Source: Salinibius halmophilus
GTDB taxonomy: Bacteria; Pseudomonadota; Gammaproteobacteria; Pseudomonadales; Natronospirillaceae
NCBI RefSeq assembly: GCF_003577475.1
Contig: NZ_QPEP01000005.1
Location: 62,001 to 126,000 of the forward strand
Length of the DNA stretch: 64,000 nucleotides
Reading direction: 5' to 3'
Under the pieces are notes generated by a model. That model made no database searches, had not been told where the DNA came from, and saw only the letters and a program-made list of their open reading frames with translations. How positions within the stretch are numbered: position 1 is the first letter of the stretch; every line of letters starts with the position of its first letter. Positions 46,488 through 55,609 of this stretch are shown one piece after another. A program made the position numbers and the translations under genes.

Positions 46488-47690
46488 ATGATGGATAAAA
46501 AAACTCAGCTCGCACAAGCACTCGCTCAAGCTGGAGCGGCGACCAAGGCCATTCGAACTGGTGCAGATCGAAGCCATGAGATGGAGCATGCTGAGCCAAT
46601 ATTTATGACCTCAAGCTATGTGTTTGACTCAGCTGAGGATGCTGCTGCGCGTTTTTCTGGCGAAGAGCCTGGTAATGTATATAGCCGATATACCAATCCT
46701 ACTGTGCGCCAGTTTGAGCAACGCCTTGCGGCAATGGAGGGGGGTGAAGCCGCCTGTTCAGCCGCTTCTGGTATGGCAGCAATCATGGCGGTAGCCATGG
46801 CGTTTTTGCAAGCAGGCGATCATGTAATTTGCTCGCAAAGTGTGTTTGGCTCTACCACGGTCATGTTCGATAAATACTTCGCCAAATTTGGCGTTGAATT
46901 TAGTTATGTCAAATTGACTGATTTAACCGCTTGGCAAAAAGCCGTTAAGCCAAATACCAAGATGTTGTTCTGCGAAAGCCCATCGAACCCAACCGCAGAG
47001 GTAGCCGATATCGCGGCATTGGCCGAGATTGCCAATCAAGCATCGGCGCGTTTAGTCGTCGACAATTGCTTCTGCACGCCGGTACTGCAAAACCCACTGG
47101 CATTAGGTGCTCATCTCGTTTGTCATTCTGCTACGAAATATATCGATGGACAGGGGCGCTGTTTAGGGGGCGCCGTTGTTGGCAATCAGGCAGACATCAA
47201 TGAGGTGATTGGTGTGATGCGCAGCGCTGGCCCAACGCTTAGCCCGTTTAACGCCTGGTTACTGCTCAAGGGTCTAGAAACGTTAAAAGTGCGTATGAAT
47301 GCACACTGTGCCAGCGCCCAAACGATTGCTGAGTGGCTTGGCAGCCAAAACGTAGAAAAAGTGCACTATGCTGGATTAGTAGACCACTCAGGCCACGAGC
47401 TAGCAAAACGCCAGCAATCTGCCTTTGGTGGGGTGGTAAGTTTTGTTGTGCCAGGCGGCAAACAGAGTGCGTGGAAGTTTATTAACGCCACCTGTTTAAT
47501 GTCGATTACCGCTAACTTGGGTGATGCGAAAACGACCATTACCCATCCAGCGAGCACATCACATGGGCGTTGGACGGACGAGATGCGAACTCAAGCAGGC
47601 ATCGAAGATGGCTTAATTCGCATTGCTGTTGGTTTAGAAGACGTAGAAGACTTAATTGCTGATTTGACCCGAGGATTTGCTGCTTTATGA
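46488..47690 (+). CDS. metZ: O-succinylhomoserine sulfhydrylase
   Basis: MetZ makes homocysteine directly from O-succinylhomoserine and sulfide, a PLP-dependent gamma-replacement step of methionine synthesis. The PLP lysine motif is CHSATKYIDGQGR. TSSYVFDSAEDAAARFSGEEPGNVYSRYTNPT, seen at about residues 45-76, distinguishes MetZ from MetB/MetC. The end IRIAVGLEDVEDL is canonical. Length is 400. Two adjacent ATGs (46488, 46491) are possible starts after GAGG. Its stop overlaps the MoxR start (ATGA). Confidence 0.95.
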   Translation: MMDKKTQLAQALAQAGAATKAIRTGADRSHEMEHAEPIFMTSSYVFDSAEDAAARFSGEEPGNVYSRYTNPTVRQFEQRLAAMEGGEAACSAASGMAAIMAVAMAFLQAGDHVICSQSVFGSTTVMFDKYFAKFGVEFSYVKLTDLTAWQKAVKPNTKMLFCESPSNPTAEVADIAALAEIANQASARLVVDNCFCTPVLQNPLALGAHLVCHSATKYIDGQGRCLGGAVVGNQADINEVIGVMRSAGPTLSPFNAWLLLKGLETLKVRMNAHCASAQTIAEWLGSQNVEKVHYAGLVDHSGHELAKRQQSAFGGVVSFVVPGGKQSAWKFINATCLMSITANLGDAKTTITHPASTSHGRWTDEMRTQAGIEDGLIRIAVGLEDVEDLIADLTRGFAAL

Positions 47691-48598
47691 AGTCAGCCGC
47701 TGTAGTTCAGGCAGTAGTAGAGGCACTAAACAATGTGATCGTTGGCAAACCCGAACAGGTGAAGTTGGCGAGTGCAGCACTGCTTGCCGATGGGCACTTA
47801 TTGATTGAAGACTTGCCTGGCACCGGTAAAACAACACTCGCGCACGCCTTAGCACGTGCCTTCTCGCTGCAATTTAAGCGGGTCCAGTTTACCTCGGATT
47901 TGCTGCCTTATGATGTGCTAGGCGGCCCAACGCTTGATCCAGAAGGGCGCAAAGTAGTATTGCAAAAAGGGCCTGTGTTCTCTCAAGTCCTGCTCGCCGA
48001 TGAGTTAAACCGCGCATCACCAAAAACCCAGAGTGCATTGCTGGAAGCGATGGAAGAACGGCAAGTGTCGTTGAATGGTGAAACTCTGGCACTGCCAAAA
48101 CCGTTTTTTGTGATTGCAACACAAAACCCTTTGGATACAGCGGGCACCTATGCCCTACCTGAAAGCCAGTTGGATCGTTTTATTATGCGCTTGGCGCTTG
48201 GTTATCCATCGGCGCAGGCAGAGCGTGAAATCTTGCTTGGTTATGGCCGTCGTGATGAAAAAATGGCCAGCTTGGCAACCGAAGACGATCTTGCAGCCCT
48301 GCAGCAACAAGTGAGCAGGGTGCGCATGCCAGACTCGGTTGTTGACTATATTCAGCGATTGTTGGCCGCTAGCCGCCAGCCCGAAATGGCGCGCATAGGC
48401 TTGTCTCCTCGTGCTGGCCAAGCTCTGGTGCGCAGTGCCAAAGCCTATGCATTGCTAGAAGGGCGGGACTTTATTTTGCCAGATGATGTGCAAGCAGTGT
48501 TTGTTGCCGTGGCCGGCCATCGAATTCAACCATCTGGCTCGCATTCAGGCCAAGAAACGGCATGGCAAATCTTGCAGTATGTCGACGTTGTGCAATAA
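47687..48598 (+). CDS. MoxR-family AAA+ ATPase
   Basis: The 303-residue protein has Walker A EDLPGTGKTTLAHALA, Walker B VLLADELNRASPKTQSALLEAMEE and sensor ATQNPLDTAGTYALPESQLDRF, the MoxR hallmark. MoxR ATPases act as chaperones in enzyme or complex maturation. It is followed by DUF58 and transglutaminase-type genes, the classic MoxR neighbourhood. It shares an ATGA with metZ, so it may be co-translated with it. Confidence 0.93.
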   Translation: MKSAAVVQAVVEALNNVIVGKPEQVKLASAALLADGHLLIEDLPGTGKTTLAHALARAFSLQFKRVQFTSDLLPYDVLGGPTLDPEGRKVVLQKGPVFSQVLLADELNRASPKTQSALLEAMEERQVSLNGETLALPKPFFVIATQNPLDTAGTYALPESQLDRFIMRLALGYPSAQAEREILLGYGRRDEKMASLATEDDLAALQQQVSRVRMPDSVVDYIQRLLAASRQPEMARIGLSPRAGQALVRSAKAYALLEGRDFILPDDVQAVFVAVAGHRIQPSGSHSGQETAWQILQYVDVVQ

Positions 48599-48607
48599 GC
48601 CGTTGGC

Positions 48608-49558
48608 ATGAGTGCAATGAAGGCTTGGCTAAATAACCGATTCGAAGCAGCGATTACCGAACGCTTCCCCGAAGTTGTTCAGGGCAAAGTAGGGCAGCGA
48701 CAATTGTTTGTATTGCCCTCGCTAAATGGTGTGCTCTGGCTGGTGCTGGCGCTGGTTATCTGGCTTACAGGTATTAACTATCAAAATGGTTTGGTGCTAA
48801 TCATTGCCTATTTAATGGGGAGTATTTGGCTAGCGGCCATGTGGTTATGTTATCGCAATCTGCATGGCTTGCAGTACCACATCAGTGCCATTCGCCACGC
48901 CGAAGCTGGTGAGCAAGCAGAAGTGGATATTGCATTTAGCAGCAAACGTACCAGGTATGATATCGCTGTGCGCTGTACCACTGGCGAGTGGCGCTATACC
49001 GATGTGTCGAGCGACAGCCAAGGCAGTGTGCGAGTGCTGGTAGACTTACCCCATCGGGGTGTTTTTCGCCTGCCTGCTTTGCGTTTAGAGACGCGCCAGC
49101 CATTTGACCTTGCCGTCGTGTGGTCACAGCTTAGACTCAGTTGTGAGTTATTAGCTTATCCGGTGGCTAAGTCCGCCATGGTCAATGCAATCCCAACCGA
49201 TGCCAGTGCGAGCGAGCATGAACGGCCAAGTAACCGTGGAGATGTGGATGGTCTAACCGAGTGGCAGGCTGGTCAGGAAACCAAGCATTTACGTTGGCAG
49301 CATTACTTGTTGACTGGTGAAGCCAGGTTGCTGCACTTTGCTGAACCTGCTGGGGCACAATCGCAGATGATTGCTTTAGACCAATATAGTCACCTTGGTT
49401 TGGAAGCTGCACTGTCTGCTATGGCAGAGCGAGCGAACCACTACCATGAACATGAGATTGCTTTTGGGCTGTCGCTTGGTAACCAAACCATTGATATCAA
49501 TGCTGGGGCGCAGCACCTAAGCAACGTTAGAGAGGCACTTGCGCGATATGGCCATTGA
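48608..49558 (+). CDS. DUF58-domain protein
   Basis: Two hydrophobic helices (about residues 38-58 and 60-80) follow a short cytoplasmic N-terminus. A soluble region with the DUF58 core segment DGLTEWQAGQETKHLRWQHYLLTGEARLLHFAEP comes at about residues 214-247. Family members usually pair with MoxR and may link it to the envelope. Length is 316. The 3' end overlaps the transglutaminase gene by 11 bases. Confidence 0.88.
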   Translation: MSAMKAWLNNRFEAAITERFPEVVQGKVGQRQLFVLPSLNGVLWLVLALVIWLTGINYQNGLVLIIAYLMGSIWLAAMWLCYRNLHGLQYHISAIRHAEAGEQAEVDIAFSSKRTRYDIAVRCTTGEWRYTDVSSDSQGSVRVLVDLPHRGVFRLPALRLETRQPFDLAVVWSQLRLSCELLAYPVAKSAMVNAIPTDASASEHERPSNRGDVDGLTEWQAGQETKHLRWQHYLLTGEARLLHFAEPAGAQSQMIALDQYSHLGLEAALSAMAERANHYHEHEIAFGLSLGNQTIDINAGAQHLSNVREALARYGH

Positions 49559-51413
49559 TTTTAATGCGCAAATCCCTGCCACGGCTAGGCAGTGGCTGTT
49601 AGTTGTTGCCATCGCTACCTTGCTGCCATGGTTGACTGACCTGCCGTTGTGGCTGTTGGTAGTGGCTGGGTTTGCACTGCTTATTCGCTGGTTGGTTTAT
49701 CGCCAATATATGCCACCGCCGCGCACCGCATTAAAGTTGTTGATGGTGGTTAGTATTCTAGCTGGGGTATCGTTTACCTTTCAGGGGTTTAGCTTAGAGT
49801 CTGCTGCCACCCTTTTATTGGCTATGTATTTGCTTAAGTTTACCGAAGCCTACGACCGCAAAGGTGTTCAGGTGCTGGTGCTGACAGGTATTTATGCTGC
49901 TGCATCGCGGCTATTGCTAGATCAAGGCATGCTTACCATGGCATTTACTGTGCTGCTGCTGGGGCTCAACTTATTGGTGCTTTCCGAGTCGCAACGACGA
50001 GGTAAACACAAGTATATGCGCCGCCATACTTGGCTGAGCATGTTAGTCGCGACACCATTCGCCATTGCGTTATTTGTGTTTTTTCCAAGAATCGCGCCGC
50101 TTTGGAGTGTGCCGTTAGCGCAGCAAAACTTTTCTGGCTTGTCGACTGAAATCGCACTCGGAGAGCTAGCCAATCTAGCTCGCCAAGATCAGCTAGCATT
50201 TCGCGTCACCTTCGATGATACGCCACCACCACCGCCTTATTATTGGCGTGGGTTAACACTGAGTTACTTTAACGAAGAAGGCACCTGGCAGTCGACGGTG
50301 CGAGGTGTTAACTGGCCACAAGCCGAGCCAGCGAGTTTACCGATAGACTACCGCTACCAAGTGCTGCTCGAGCCGACTGGTCAGCAAATGCTGTTCACGC
50401 TTGGCACGCCAGTGCGCCCGCTACCAGAGCGAAGCGAATTAAAAGTAGATGGCACACTAGAGCGCGAACGCCCGGTTACCAGCAACTTGGCCTATGATAT
50501 TGCAGCCAGTTCAACAGTACCTGCCAGTGAGCTATCTGCTGGCGCAGAACGCTTCTTAACCCGCACTGGTGGACACCCAAGGTTAACAGAGCTGGTAGCC
50601 AGTTGGCCTGATGATTCTGTGGCGGCGCGTGTGCAGCGGATACGCGAGTATTTTGTTAGCCGCGAGTATTTTTACACACTCGACCCACCACGCTACAGCG
50701 CTAGTGGCCTAGCCATCGACGAATTTGTTTTTGATCAACGTATTGGATTTTGTAGTCACTATGCTTCTGCGACTACCATGATGCTGCGTGAGTCTGGCAT
50801 TCCTGCTCGCATTGTGGGGGGCTATCTTGGTGGCCGTTGGAGTCAAAATGGCGAATATTATACCGTTAGCCAACTAGATGCCCACGCCTGGGTGGAGTAT
50901 CACGATGGCGAGCGTTGGGTGCAACTAGACCCTACTTCTTGGGTGGCGCCTGATCGAGTATTGAGTTCACCAGCGGATTTTCTAAACGAGGCGGGTAGCC
51001 TTGTTCAGCAGCGGCTGTTTTCTACCAATGGCATTGGTTTGCTGACGCGCATCGGTTGGCGCCTCGATGAGCTATCGTATTTATGGCAACGGGCAGTGGT
51101 GAACTATGACGATAATGATCGAGAAGGCCTACTGCAAAAATGGTTTGGCCGCTCAGACATCTGGGCCATGCTGTGGGTCTTTGTTCCCCTTATGGCTACC
51201 TCTTTGTTTGCTTATTTGGTTTGGCTGCTTTGGCGTATTTACCGCCGCGACCCTATGGTAAAACTCATGCGCCAGCTTGAGCGTCAATACGGCACCCGCG
51301 AACCGGGGCAAACGCCACTACAGTACTGCCAGCAACACGGGATAGAGACCACAAAAGTGCTGGCACTTTATGAAGCACAACTTAATTCTGGCAAACCATC
51401 ACCACGAACTTAG
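49548..51413 (+). CDS. tgpA: Transglutaminase-like membrane protein, TgpA type (DUF3488)
   Basis: Five to six N-terminal helices (about residues 18-190, the DUF3488 part) anchor a periplasmic transglutaminase-like domain. A final helix lies near 545-565, followed by a cytoplasmic tail. The catalytic triad is visible as Cys in RIGFCSHYASATTMMLRES, His in LDAHAWVEY and Asp in WVQLDPTSW. This matches Pseudomonas TgpA, an essential envelope protein of unclear substrate. I use the ATG at 49548; a TTG at 49539 is closer to the GAGG site and cannot be excluded. Residues TGGHPRL are encoded by a copy of the dispersed motif. The 3' end overlaps rlmG by 32 bases on the opposite strand. Confidence 0.92.
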   Translation: MAIDFNAQIPATARQWLLVVAIATLLPWLTDLPLWLLVVAGFALLIRWLVYRQYMPPPRTALKLLMVVSILAGVSFTFQGFSLESAATLLLAMYLLKFTEAYDRKGVQVLVLTGIYAAASRLLLDQGMLTMAFTVLLLGLNLLVLSESQRRGKHKYMRRHTWLSMLVATPFAIALFVFFPRIAPLWSVPLAQQNFSGLSTEIALGELANLARQDQLAFRVTFDDTPPPPPYYWRGLTLSYFNEEGTWQSTVRGVNWPQAEPASLPIDYRYQVLLEPTGQQMLFTLGTPVRPLPERSELKVDGTLERERPVTSNLAYDIAASSTVPASELSAGAERFLTRTGGHPRLTELVASWPDDSVAARVQRIREYFVSREYFYTLDPPRYSASGLAIDEFVFDQRIGFCSHYASATTMMLRESGIPARIVGGYLGGRWSQNGEYYTVSQLDAHAWVEYHDGERWVQLDPTSWVAPDRVLSSPADFLNEAGSLVQQRLFSTNGIGLLTRIGWRLDELSYLWQRAVVNYDDNDREGLLQKWFGRSDIWAMLWVFVPLMATSLFAYLVWLLWRIYRRDPMVKLMRQLERQYGTREPGQTPLQYCQQHGIETTKVLALYEAQLNSGKPSPRT

Positions 51414-52494
51414 GGTCTTTAGAGATGGTTTTTACTCGCTTAAATAAGCGCTTTAAGATTTGGTGGTAATTTAGGTGGCGATTGGCAACCACAACAAATC
51501 GCCCGCCTCGATTAAGCTGTTTGGCGGCTTGTTTAAATAGGTGCCAAGCTAGGTCAGTTGTTACGGCACCATGCTGATGGAACGGTGGGTTGCACAGAAT
51601 TAAATCAAACTTCTGCTCAATATTGGCCAAGCCGTCTGTGTGATGCAACGTAACATTGGCATCCGGGAAGTTAGCTTCCATGGTGTTAACGCTACAGTGC
51701 ATGGCAATGGCCGAAGCATCGGTTAACGTAACCTGTGCTTCTGGGTGCATCGCTAGCCAAGCTGCCGCCAAGTTGCCCGCACCACAGCACAGGTCACATA
51801 CCTGTTCGCCAGGCTCGATAGTGGGCAAGTACTGCAACATTACGCGCGTGCCGATATCCAGTTTTGCTTCGGCGAAGACGCCAGGGTGTTGGTGAACGCT
51901 AATGTCTTGTTGGTTGCTAACAGGCATTAAATAGGGTTTGCTGTTTTTAATGCTAGTTTCAGTGCCACTGCGAGCGAGCCACAAGCGAGCACGCTGCTTA
52001 GTGAGCTGTGGCGTTAGATCTGCTAGATAGTCGGCCATGGTGGCTTCATGCGCGTTGGCGATATATTTTTGCATGCCAGCAAGAATGATGGGTGTGCCAA
52101 CAGGCAGTGCTTTATTAAGTTGCGCCAGTTGCCAAGCAAACAACCTAGCCGATTCTGGTATTTTAAATAGTACCCGTTGCGCGACGGGTACATCATCTAA
52201 GCTGGTCGCAAAGGGTGCTTGTGGCAGTTGGTTACGCGCTAGGTTTTCGGCAATGGCCAGGGCACTAACGGCGCTGTCCCCCCAGTTGATGATATTTTTC
52301 CCCGCGAGCGGCACAGACAAGGCGCCAAAGGCGTCATTTACTAGCAACTGGCTAGGTACTTCCCCTGCATGCTCAACCTCTGCTAGCATTCGCCGGTCGG
52401 CAGCGTCCCACGCCTGTAGCGAGGGGTGGTGGCGAGCAGGGCGGCGCTTAATTTCAAAAGTGCCGAATGGGCTGTCAACTAGGGTATTTTGCAT
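51382..52494 (-). CDS. rlmG: 23S rRNA (guanine1835-N2)-methyltransferase RlmG
   Basis: RlmG methylates G1835 of 23S rRNA. It has the two-half RsmC/RlmG layout: an inactive N-terminal methyltransferase-like half with LQAWDAADRRML and LLVNDAFGALSVPLA, and an active C-terminal half with VCDLCCGAGNLAAAW and the catalytic CNPPFHQHGAV. Length is 370 (E. coli 378). Its ATG and that of yjbQ on the other strand overlap in one CATG (52492-52495). Neither gene therefore has any non-coding DNA upstream. Confidence 0.93.
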   Translation of the reverse strand: MQNTLVDSPFGTFEIKRRPARHHPSLQAWDAADRRMLAEVEHAGEVPSQLLVNDAFGALSVPLAGKNIINWGDSAVSALAIAENLARNQLPQAPFATSLDDVPVAQRVLFKIPESARLFAWQLAQLNKALPVGTPIILAGMQKYIANAHEATMADYLADLTPQLTKQRARLWLARSGTETSIKNSKPYLMPVSNQQDISVHQHPGVFAEAKLDIGTRVMLQYLPTIEPGEQVCDLCCGAGNLAAAWLAMHPEAQVTLTDASAIAMHCSVNTMEANFPDANVTLHHTDGLANIEQKFDLILCNPPFHQHGAVTTDLAWHLFKQAAKQLNRGGRFVVVANRHLNYHQILKRLFKRVKTISKDPKFVVMVCQN

Positions 52495-52912
52495 GTGGAT
52501 TCAACGCCAAATTAGTATTCCCGCTAAAAAACGCGGCTATCATTTGATTGATAAACAGGTGCGCTCAGCCCTGCCAGAATTATCATCGGTGCAACAGGGG
52601 CTGCTGCAGCTGCAAGTATTGCACACTTCAGCCAGCCTGTTTATCACTGAAAATGCTGACCCAGACGTGCTGGTAGATTTTGAAACCATATTAAACCGTA
52701 TGGTGCCAGAGCATCAGCAAGGTCTATTACATACTCTTGAGGGGGCTGATGATATGCCTGCGCACATCAAGAGTGCACTACTGGGGTCGCAGCTAACCTT
52801 GCAAGTAAATAATGGCAATTTAGTCATGGGTACTTGGCAAGGTGTTTGTTTAGGCGAGCACCGAAACCATGGTGGTACTCGCACTATTGCTGCAACGCTG
52901 ATCAGTAGTTAA
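52493..52912 (+). CDS. yjbQ: YjbQ/UPF0047 family protein
   Basis: The 139-residue protein starts MWIQRQISIPAKKRGYHLI, aligning with the E. coli YjbQ start. It contains QVLHTSASLFITENADPDV, EGADDMPAHIKSALLG and TWQGVCLGEHRNHGG, the family core with its histidines. Some members show weak thiamine-phosphate synthase activity; the biological role is not settled. The frame is open much further upstream, but only as an antisense shadow of rlmG. AGGG lies nine bases before the ATG, inside rlmG. Confidence 0.92.
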   Translation: MWIQRQISIPAKKRGYHLIDKQVRSALPELSSVQQGLLQLQVLHTSASLFITENADPDVLVDFETILNRMVPEHQQGLLHTLEGADDMPAHIKSALLGSQLTLQVNNGNLVMGTWQGVCLGEHRNHGGTRTIAATLISS

Positions 52913-52922
52913 ACCTTGCGCT

Positions 52923-54011
52923 CTAGCTTCGCTTCTTCAACAACAAACCGCACTCTAAGTGGTGGGTGTAAGGGAACTGGTCAAATACCGCCACTTCAAC
53001 AATCTCATGGGTGTCCGCCAATGCTTTGCAGTTTTCTGCCGCAGTGGTTGGATTACACGAAATGTAGATGATTTGCTCAAACTTACGAGCCAAAGCCACC
53101 GTTTCGTCGTCTAGGCCAGCGCGTGGCGGGTCAACAAACAACGTATCGAACTGATAGTCAGCAAAGTCAGGTAGTTGTTTGTGTGGTTTGCCGGTGTTGA
53201 AACACTCTGAAAAATCTTCACTGGCCATGCGGGCAACGTGAACGTTTTCTAGGTTGTTCGCAGCTAGATTCTCTTTCGCTGCCGCAACCGACTTCTTAGA
53301 AATCTCACTCGCAACCACTCGATCAAAGCCTTTGGCGAACGGTAAGGTAAAGTTACCAATGCCGCAATATAGCTCGAGCAGATCGCCACTTAGATTGTTT
53401 GCCTGCTTAAGCGACCAGTTGATCATCTTTTGGCAAACTTCGGCATTTGGCTGAGTGAAACTGTTTTCGTATTGTTTGTAATGAAACGCACCGGCATCGG
53501 TATGCAGTGTTTCATTCACATAGTCACGGCTAACCACAATGCGCTGCTTACGCGAGCGCCCGATAAGCTGGACACCCAAACGTTTTTCAACTTCTTTGGC
53601 TACCTCGGTCCAGCTGTCGTCCAGTTTGCGATGGTAAATCATCGACACCAGCACATCGCCGGTGGTGCTGGTTAAAAACTCAACCTGGAATAGTTTAAAA
53701 CGTAGAATTTCTGGATGAGCATGAACCTCGGCAAGTAAATCAACCATAACTTGGTTAATCTTCTCGTTCGCCACGTCGAAGGTTGTGATTTCTACCGGCG
53801 TTTTTGGATCCCCTGGATTAAACATGGCGTAATAACAACGATCACCATCCTGCCAAATACGGAATTCAGCACGCATGCGGTAGTGCGTTGGCGACGAGGT
53901 AAACACTTCAGGCCCTTTCGGCAGCAACCCTGCAAAGGTTTGCTCAAATTCTGCGATTTTTTCAGTCAGCTGCTCATCGTAGCGCTCTGGCTCAGCGTGA
54001 AAAAGTGCCAT
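52923..54011 (-). CDS. trmA: tRNA (uracil54-C5)-methyltransferase TrmA
   Basis: TrmA makes ribothymidine 54 in the T loop of tRNA. The SAM motif is LELYCGIGNFTLPFA. The nucleophilic cysteine is in YISCNPTTAAENC and the DPPRAGLD loop precedes it. Length is 362 (E. coli 366). The segment SWTEVAKEVEKRLGVQLIGR (about residues 133-152) is encoded by DNA containing TTGGGTGTCCAGCTTATCG. Altered copies of this stretch are found in the repeat array upstream of the gene. A second TGGGTGTCC lies near the 3' end. Confidence 0.96.
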   Translation of the reverse strand: MALFHAEPERYDEQLTEKIAEFEQTFAGLLPKGPEVFTSSPTHYRMRAEFRIWQDGDRCYYAMFNPGDPKTPVEITTFDVANEKINQVMVDLLAEVHAHPEILRFKLFQVEFLTSTTGDVLVSMIYHRKLDDSWTEVAKEVEKRLGVQLIGRSRKQRIVVSRDYVNETLHTDAGAFHYKQYENSFTQPNAEVCQKMINWSLKQANNLSGDLLELYCGIGNFTLPFAKGFDRVVASEISKKSVAAAKENLAANNLENVHVARMASEDFSECFNTGKPHKQLPDFADYQFDTLFVDPPRAGLDDETVALARKFEQIIYISCNPTTAAENCKALADTHEIVEVAVFDQFPYTHHLECGLLLKKRS

Positions 54012-54092
54012 GGTTCACCTCGGTTTAGTTGAGCAGCGCAGTTTAATGATTTTAGTGGGGGTGTACAGGGGGATTGAGTTGTTGAGGTTTTT

Positions 54093-54260
54093 CCGCCCGA
54101 TAAGCTCGATAAGCTGCGATAAGCTGGACACCCAAACGTTCTTCAACTTTTTTCGATAAGCAGGACACCCAAACGTTCTTCAACTTTTTAAACGATAAGC
54201 TGGACACCCAAACGTTCTTCAACTTCTTTGGCAAGTTCGGTCCAACTTTGGAGTTTTGGG
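54093..54260. repeat. Tandem array of trmA-derived fragments carrying the TGGGTGTCC word
   Basis: The array opens with three copies of CGATAAGCT (54098-54106, 54107-54115, 54117-54125). Units of 37-39 bases begin at 54117 and 54154. Each contains GATAAGC(T/A)GGACACCC then AAACGTTCTTCAACTTT. A third copy from 54193 continues to about 54257, collinear with trmA 53561-53627. Translated on the minus strand, the third copy reads KLQSWTELAKEVEERLGVQL, close to but not identical with the resident TrmA. A further GGACACCCA lies at 54288. The rest of the gap to 54530 is AT-rich, with a CACTTAAG direct repeat at 54321-54336, and no gene that I can support. Confidence 0.85.
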
Positions 54261-54530
54261 GTTTTACGAAAAGCTGAGTTTTAAGTAGGACACCCAAGAT
54301 TATAAAGTTGAAAAGTTAAACACTTAAGCACTTAAGTACTTTAATGACAGCTTTTACCTGTTGAAACGAATGGCAATAGCAAGCGCGCTTCAATAGTGCG
54401 CCGACTATGGAACACTGTTATAAGCTACCCACCAACACATTTTCTAACAATTCTTCACAGCTGTTTATTTGATCAGTGTATATATGAATACTATTCTCAC
54501 GCAGTAATCAGTTGAGGTTGAGTAGGTATT

Positions 54531-55508
54531 ATGACGATAGCAAGAGCTGAGCAGGTGAGGTTGTTCGAAACATGTTGGTATCACATAGTTGCTAGGTGTG
54601 TTCGAAAAGCATTTCTTTGTGGTTTCGATCATAGCACTCAGCAATCGTATGAGCACCGTAGAGAGTGGGTGATAGAGCGCGCTAGGTTACTTAGCAGCGT
54701 GTTCACGATTGATGTCGCCGGTTACGCGATTATGTCCAATCACTATCATTTGATCCTTCATGTAAACTTAAAAGTGGCGGCAGGCTTGAGCGATCAAGAA
54801 ATAGTTGATCGGTGGTGTGTGGTGTTTGCAAGTAATAAGTTGGTTGAGCGCTACTTAGCGGGCGACCAAAGTGTTGCTGAACTTGCGCGGGCAACCATTG
54901 AGTTATGGCGGGCCCGTTTGCAGGATTTATCTTGGTTTATGCGGTGTTTAAACGAGCATATTGCTCGCAAGGCCAACGCTGAAGACAACTGCTCTGGCCG
55001 GTTTTGGGAGGGAAGGTTTAAATCTCAGCCACTGCTAGACGAAAGGGCGTTGCTTGCGGCCATGGTGTATGTTGATTTAAACCCGATACGTGCAAAGACT
55101 GCAAGCCGAGTTTTAGACTGTGAGTTTACTGGTATCTATGAAAGAATTCATGGGCAGGTGTCTAGCCAGTATCGCGAGACAATGCCATCTACCTTGGTTG
55201 CGTTTGAAGGAAACGCGAAAGACGCTAACTCATGCGTAGTACCCTGCACATATGATCAATACTTGGAGCTATTAGATTGGTCGAGTCGACAAATTCACCT
55301 GGGTAAACCTGGCGTCGTTGATCGTTGGCAACCACCATTGTTGGCGCAGCTAAAGTTTGGTGTCGACCAATGGCAGACTGTGTGTACTCGTTTAGGAAAG
55401 GTTGGGCACACAGCCCTTGGTAGCGCAGCGAGGATAGCGAAGTTTCAACAGTCGAGGGGGATGAAAAAGAAATATTGTAACTCGTTAGTTACGCAGCTTT
55501 TTGCCTAG
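54531..55508 (+). CDS. Y1 (IS200-like/RAYT-type) transposase
   Basis: The 325-residue protein belongs to the single-tyrosine HUH superfamily: H71-Y-H73 in MSNHYHLILHV is the metal-binding HUH motif. Y180 in MVYVDLNPIRA is the likely nucleophile. The start ARAEQVRLFETCWYHIVARCVRKAFLCG and the block WFMRCLNEHIARKANAEDNCSGRFWEGRFKSQ (about residues 143-174) mark the long, single-copy chromosomal branch common in marine gammaproteobacteria rather than compact IS200. No IS ends or second ORF are visible. It directly follows the repeat array that carries four copies of the TGGGTGTCC word, so it may be the enzyme that spreads or acts on that word. Confidence 0.88.
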   Translation: MTIARAEQVRLFETCWYHIVARCVRKAFLCGFDHSTQQSYEHRREWVIERARLLSSVFTIDVAGYAIMSNHYHLILHVNLKVAAGLSDQEIVDRWCVVFASNKLVERYLAGDQSVAELARATIELWRARLQDLSWFMRCLNEHIARKANAEDNCSGRFWEGRFKSQPLLDERALLAAMVYVDLNPIRAKTASRVLDCEFTGIYERIHGQVSSQYRETMPSTLVAFEGNAKDANSCVVPCTYDQYLELLDWSSRQIHLGKPGVVDRWQPPLLAQLKFGVDQWQTVCTRLGKVGHTALGSAARIAKFQQSRGMKKKYCNSLVTQLFA

Positions 55509-55609
55509 CTTGTTCGTGTAGTTTATAGAACTCGTGTTAATTGGCCCTATTCCCCTTTAATTTGCAGGCGATATCGTTAAAATTGGCGTCGACTATTATG
55601 AGGTAAGCC

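Noticed and set aside
52037-52492. Long N-terminal extension of yjbQ
   Set aside because: It is the antisense of rlmG. Family alignment places the yjbQ start at 52493.
54052-54297. 81-codon open frame on the minus strand upstream of trmA
   Set aside because: It is made of the frame-shifted trmA fragments of the repeat array and has no independent gene signature.
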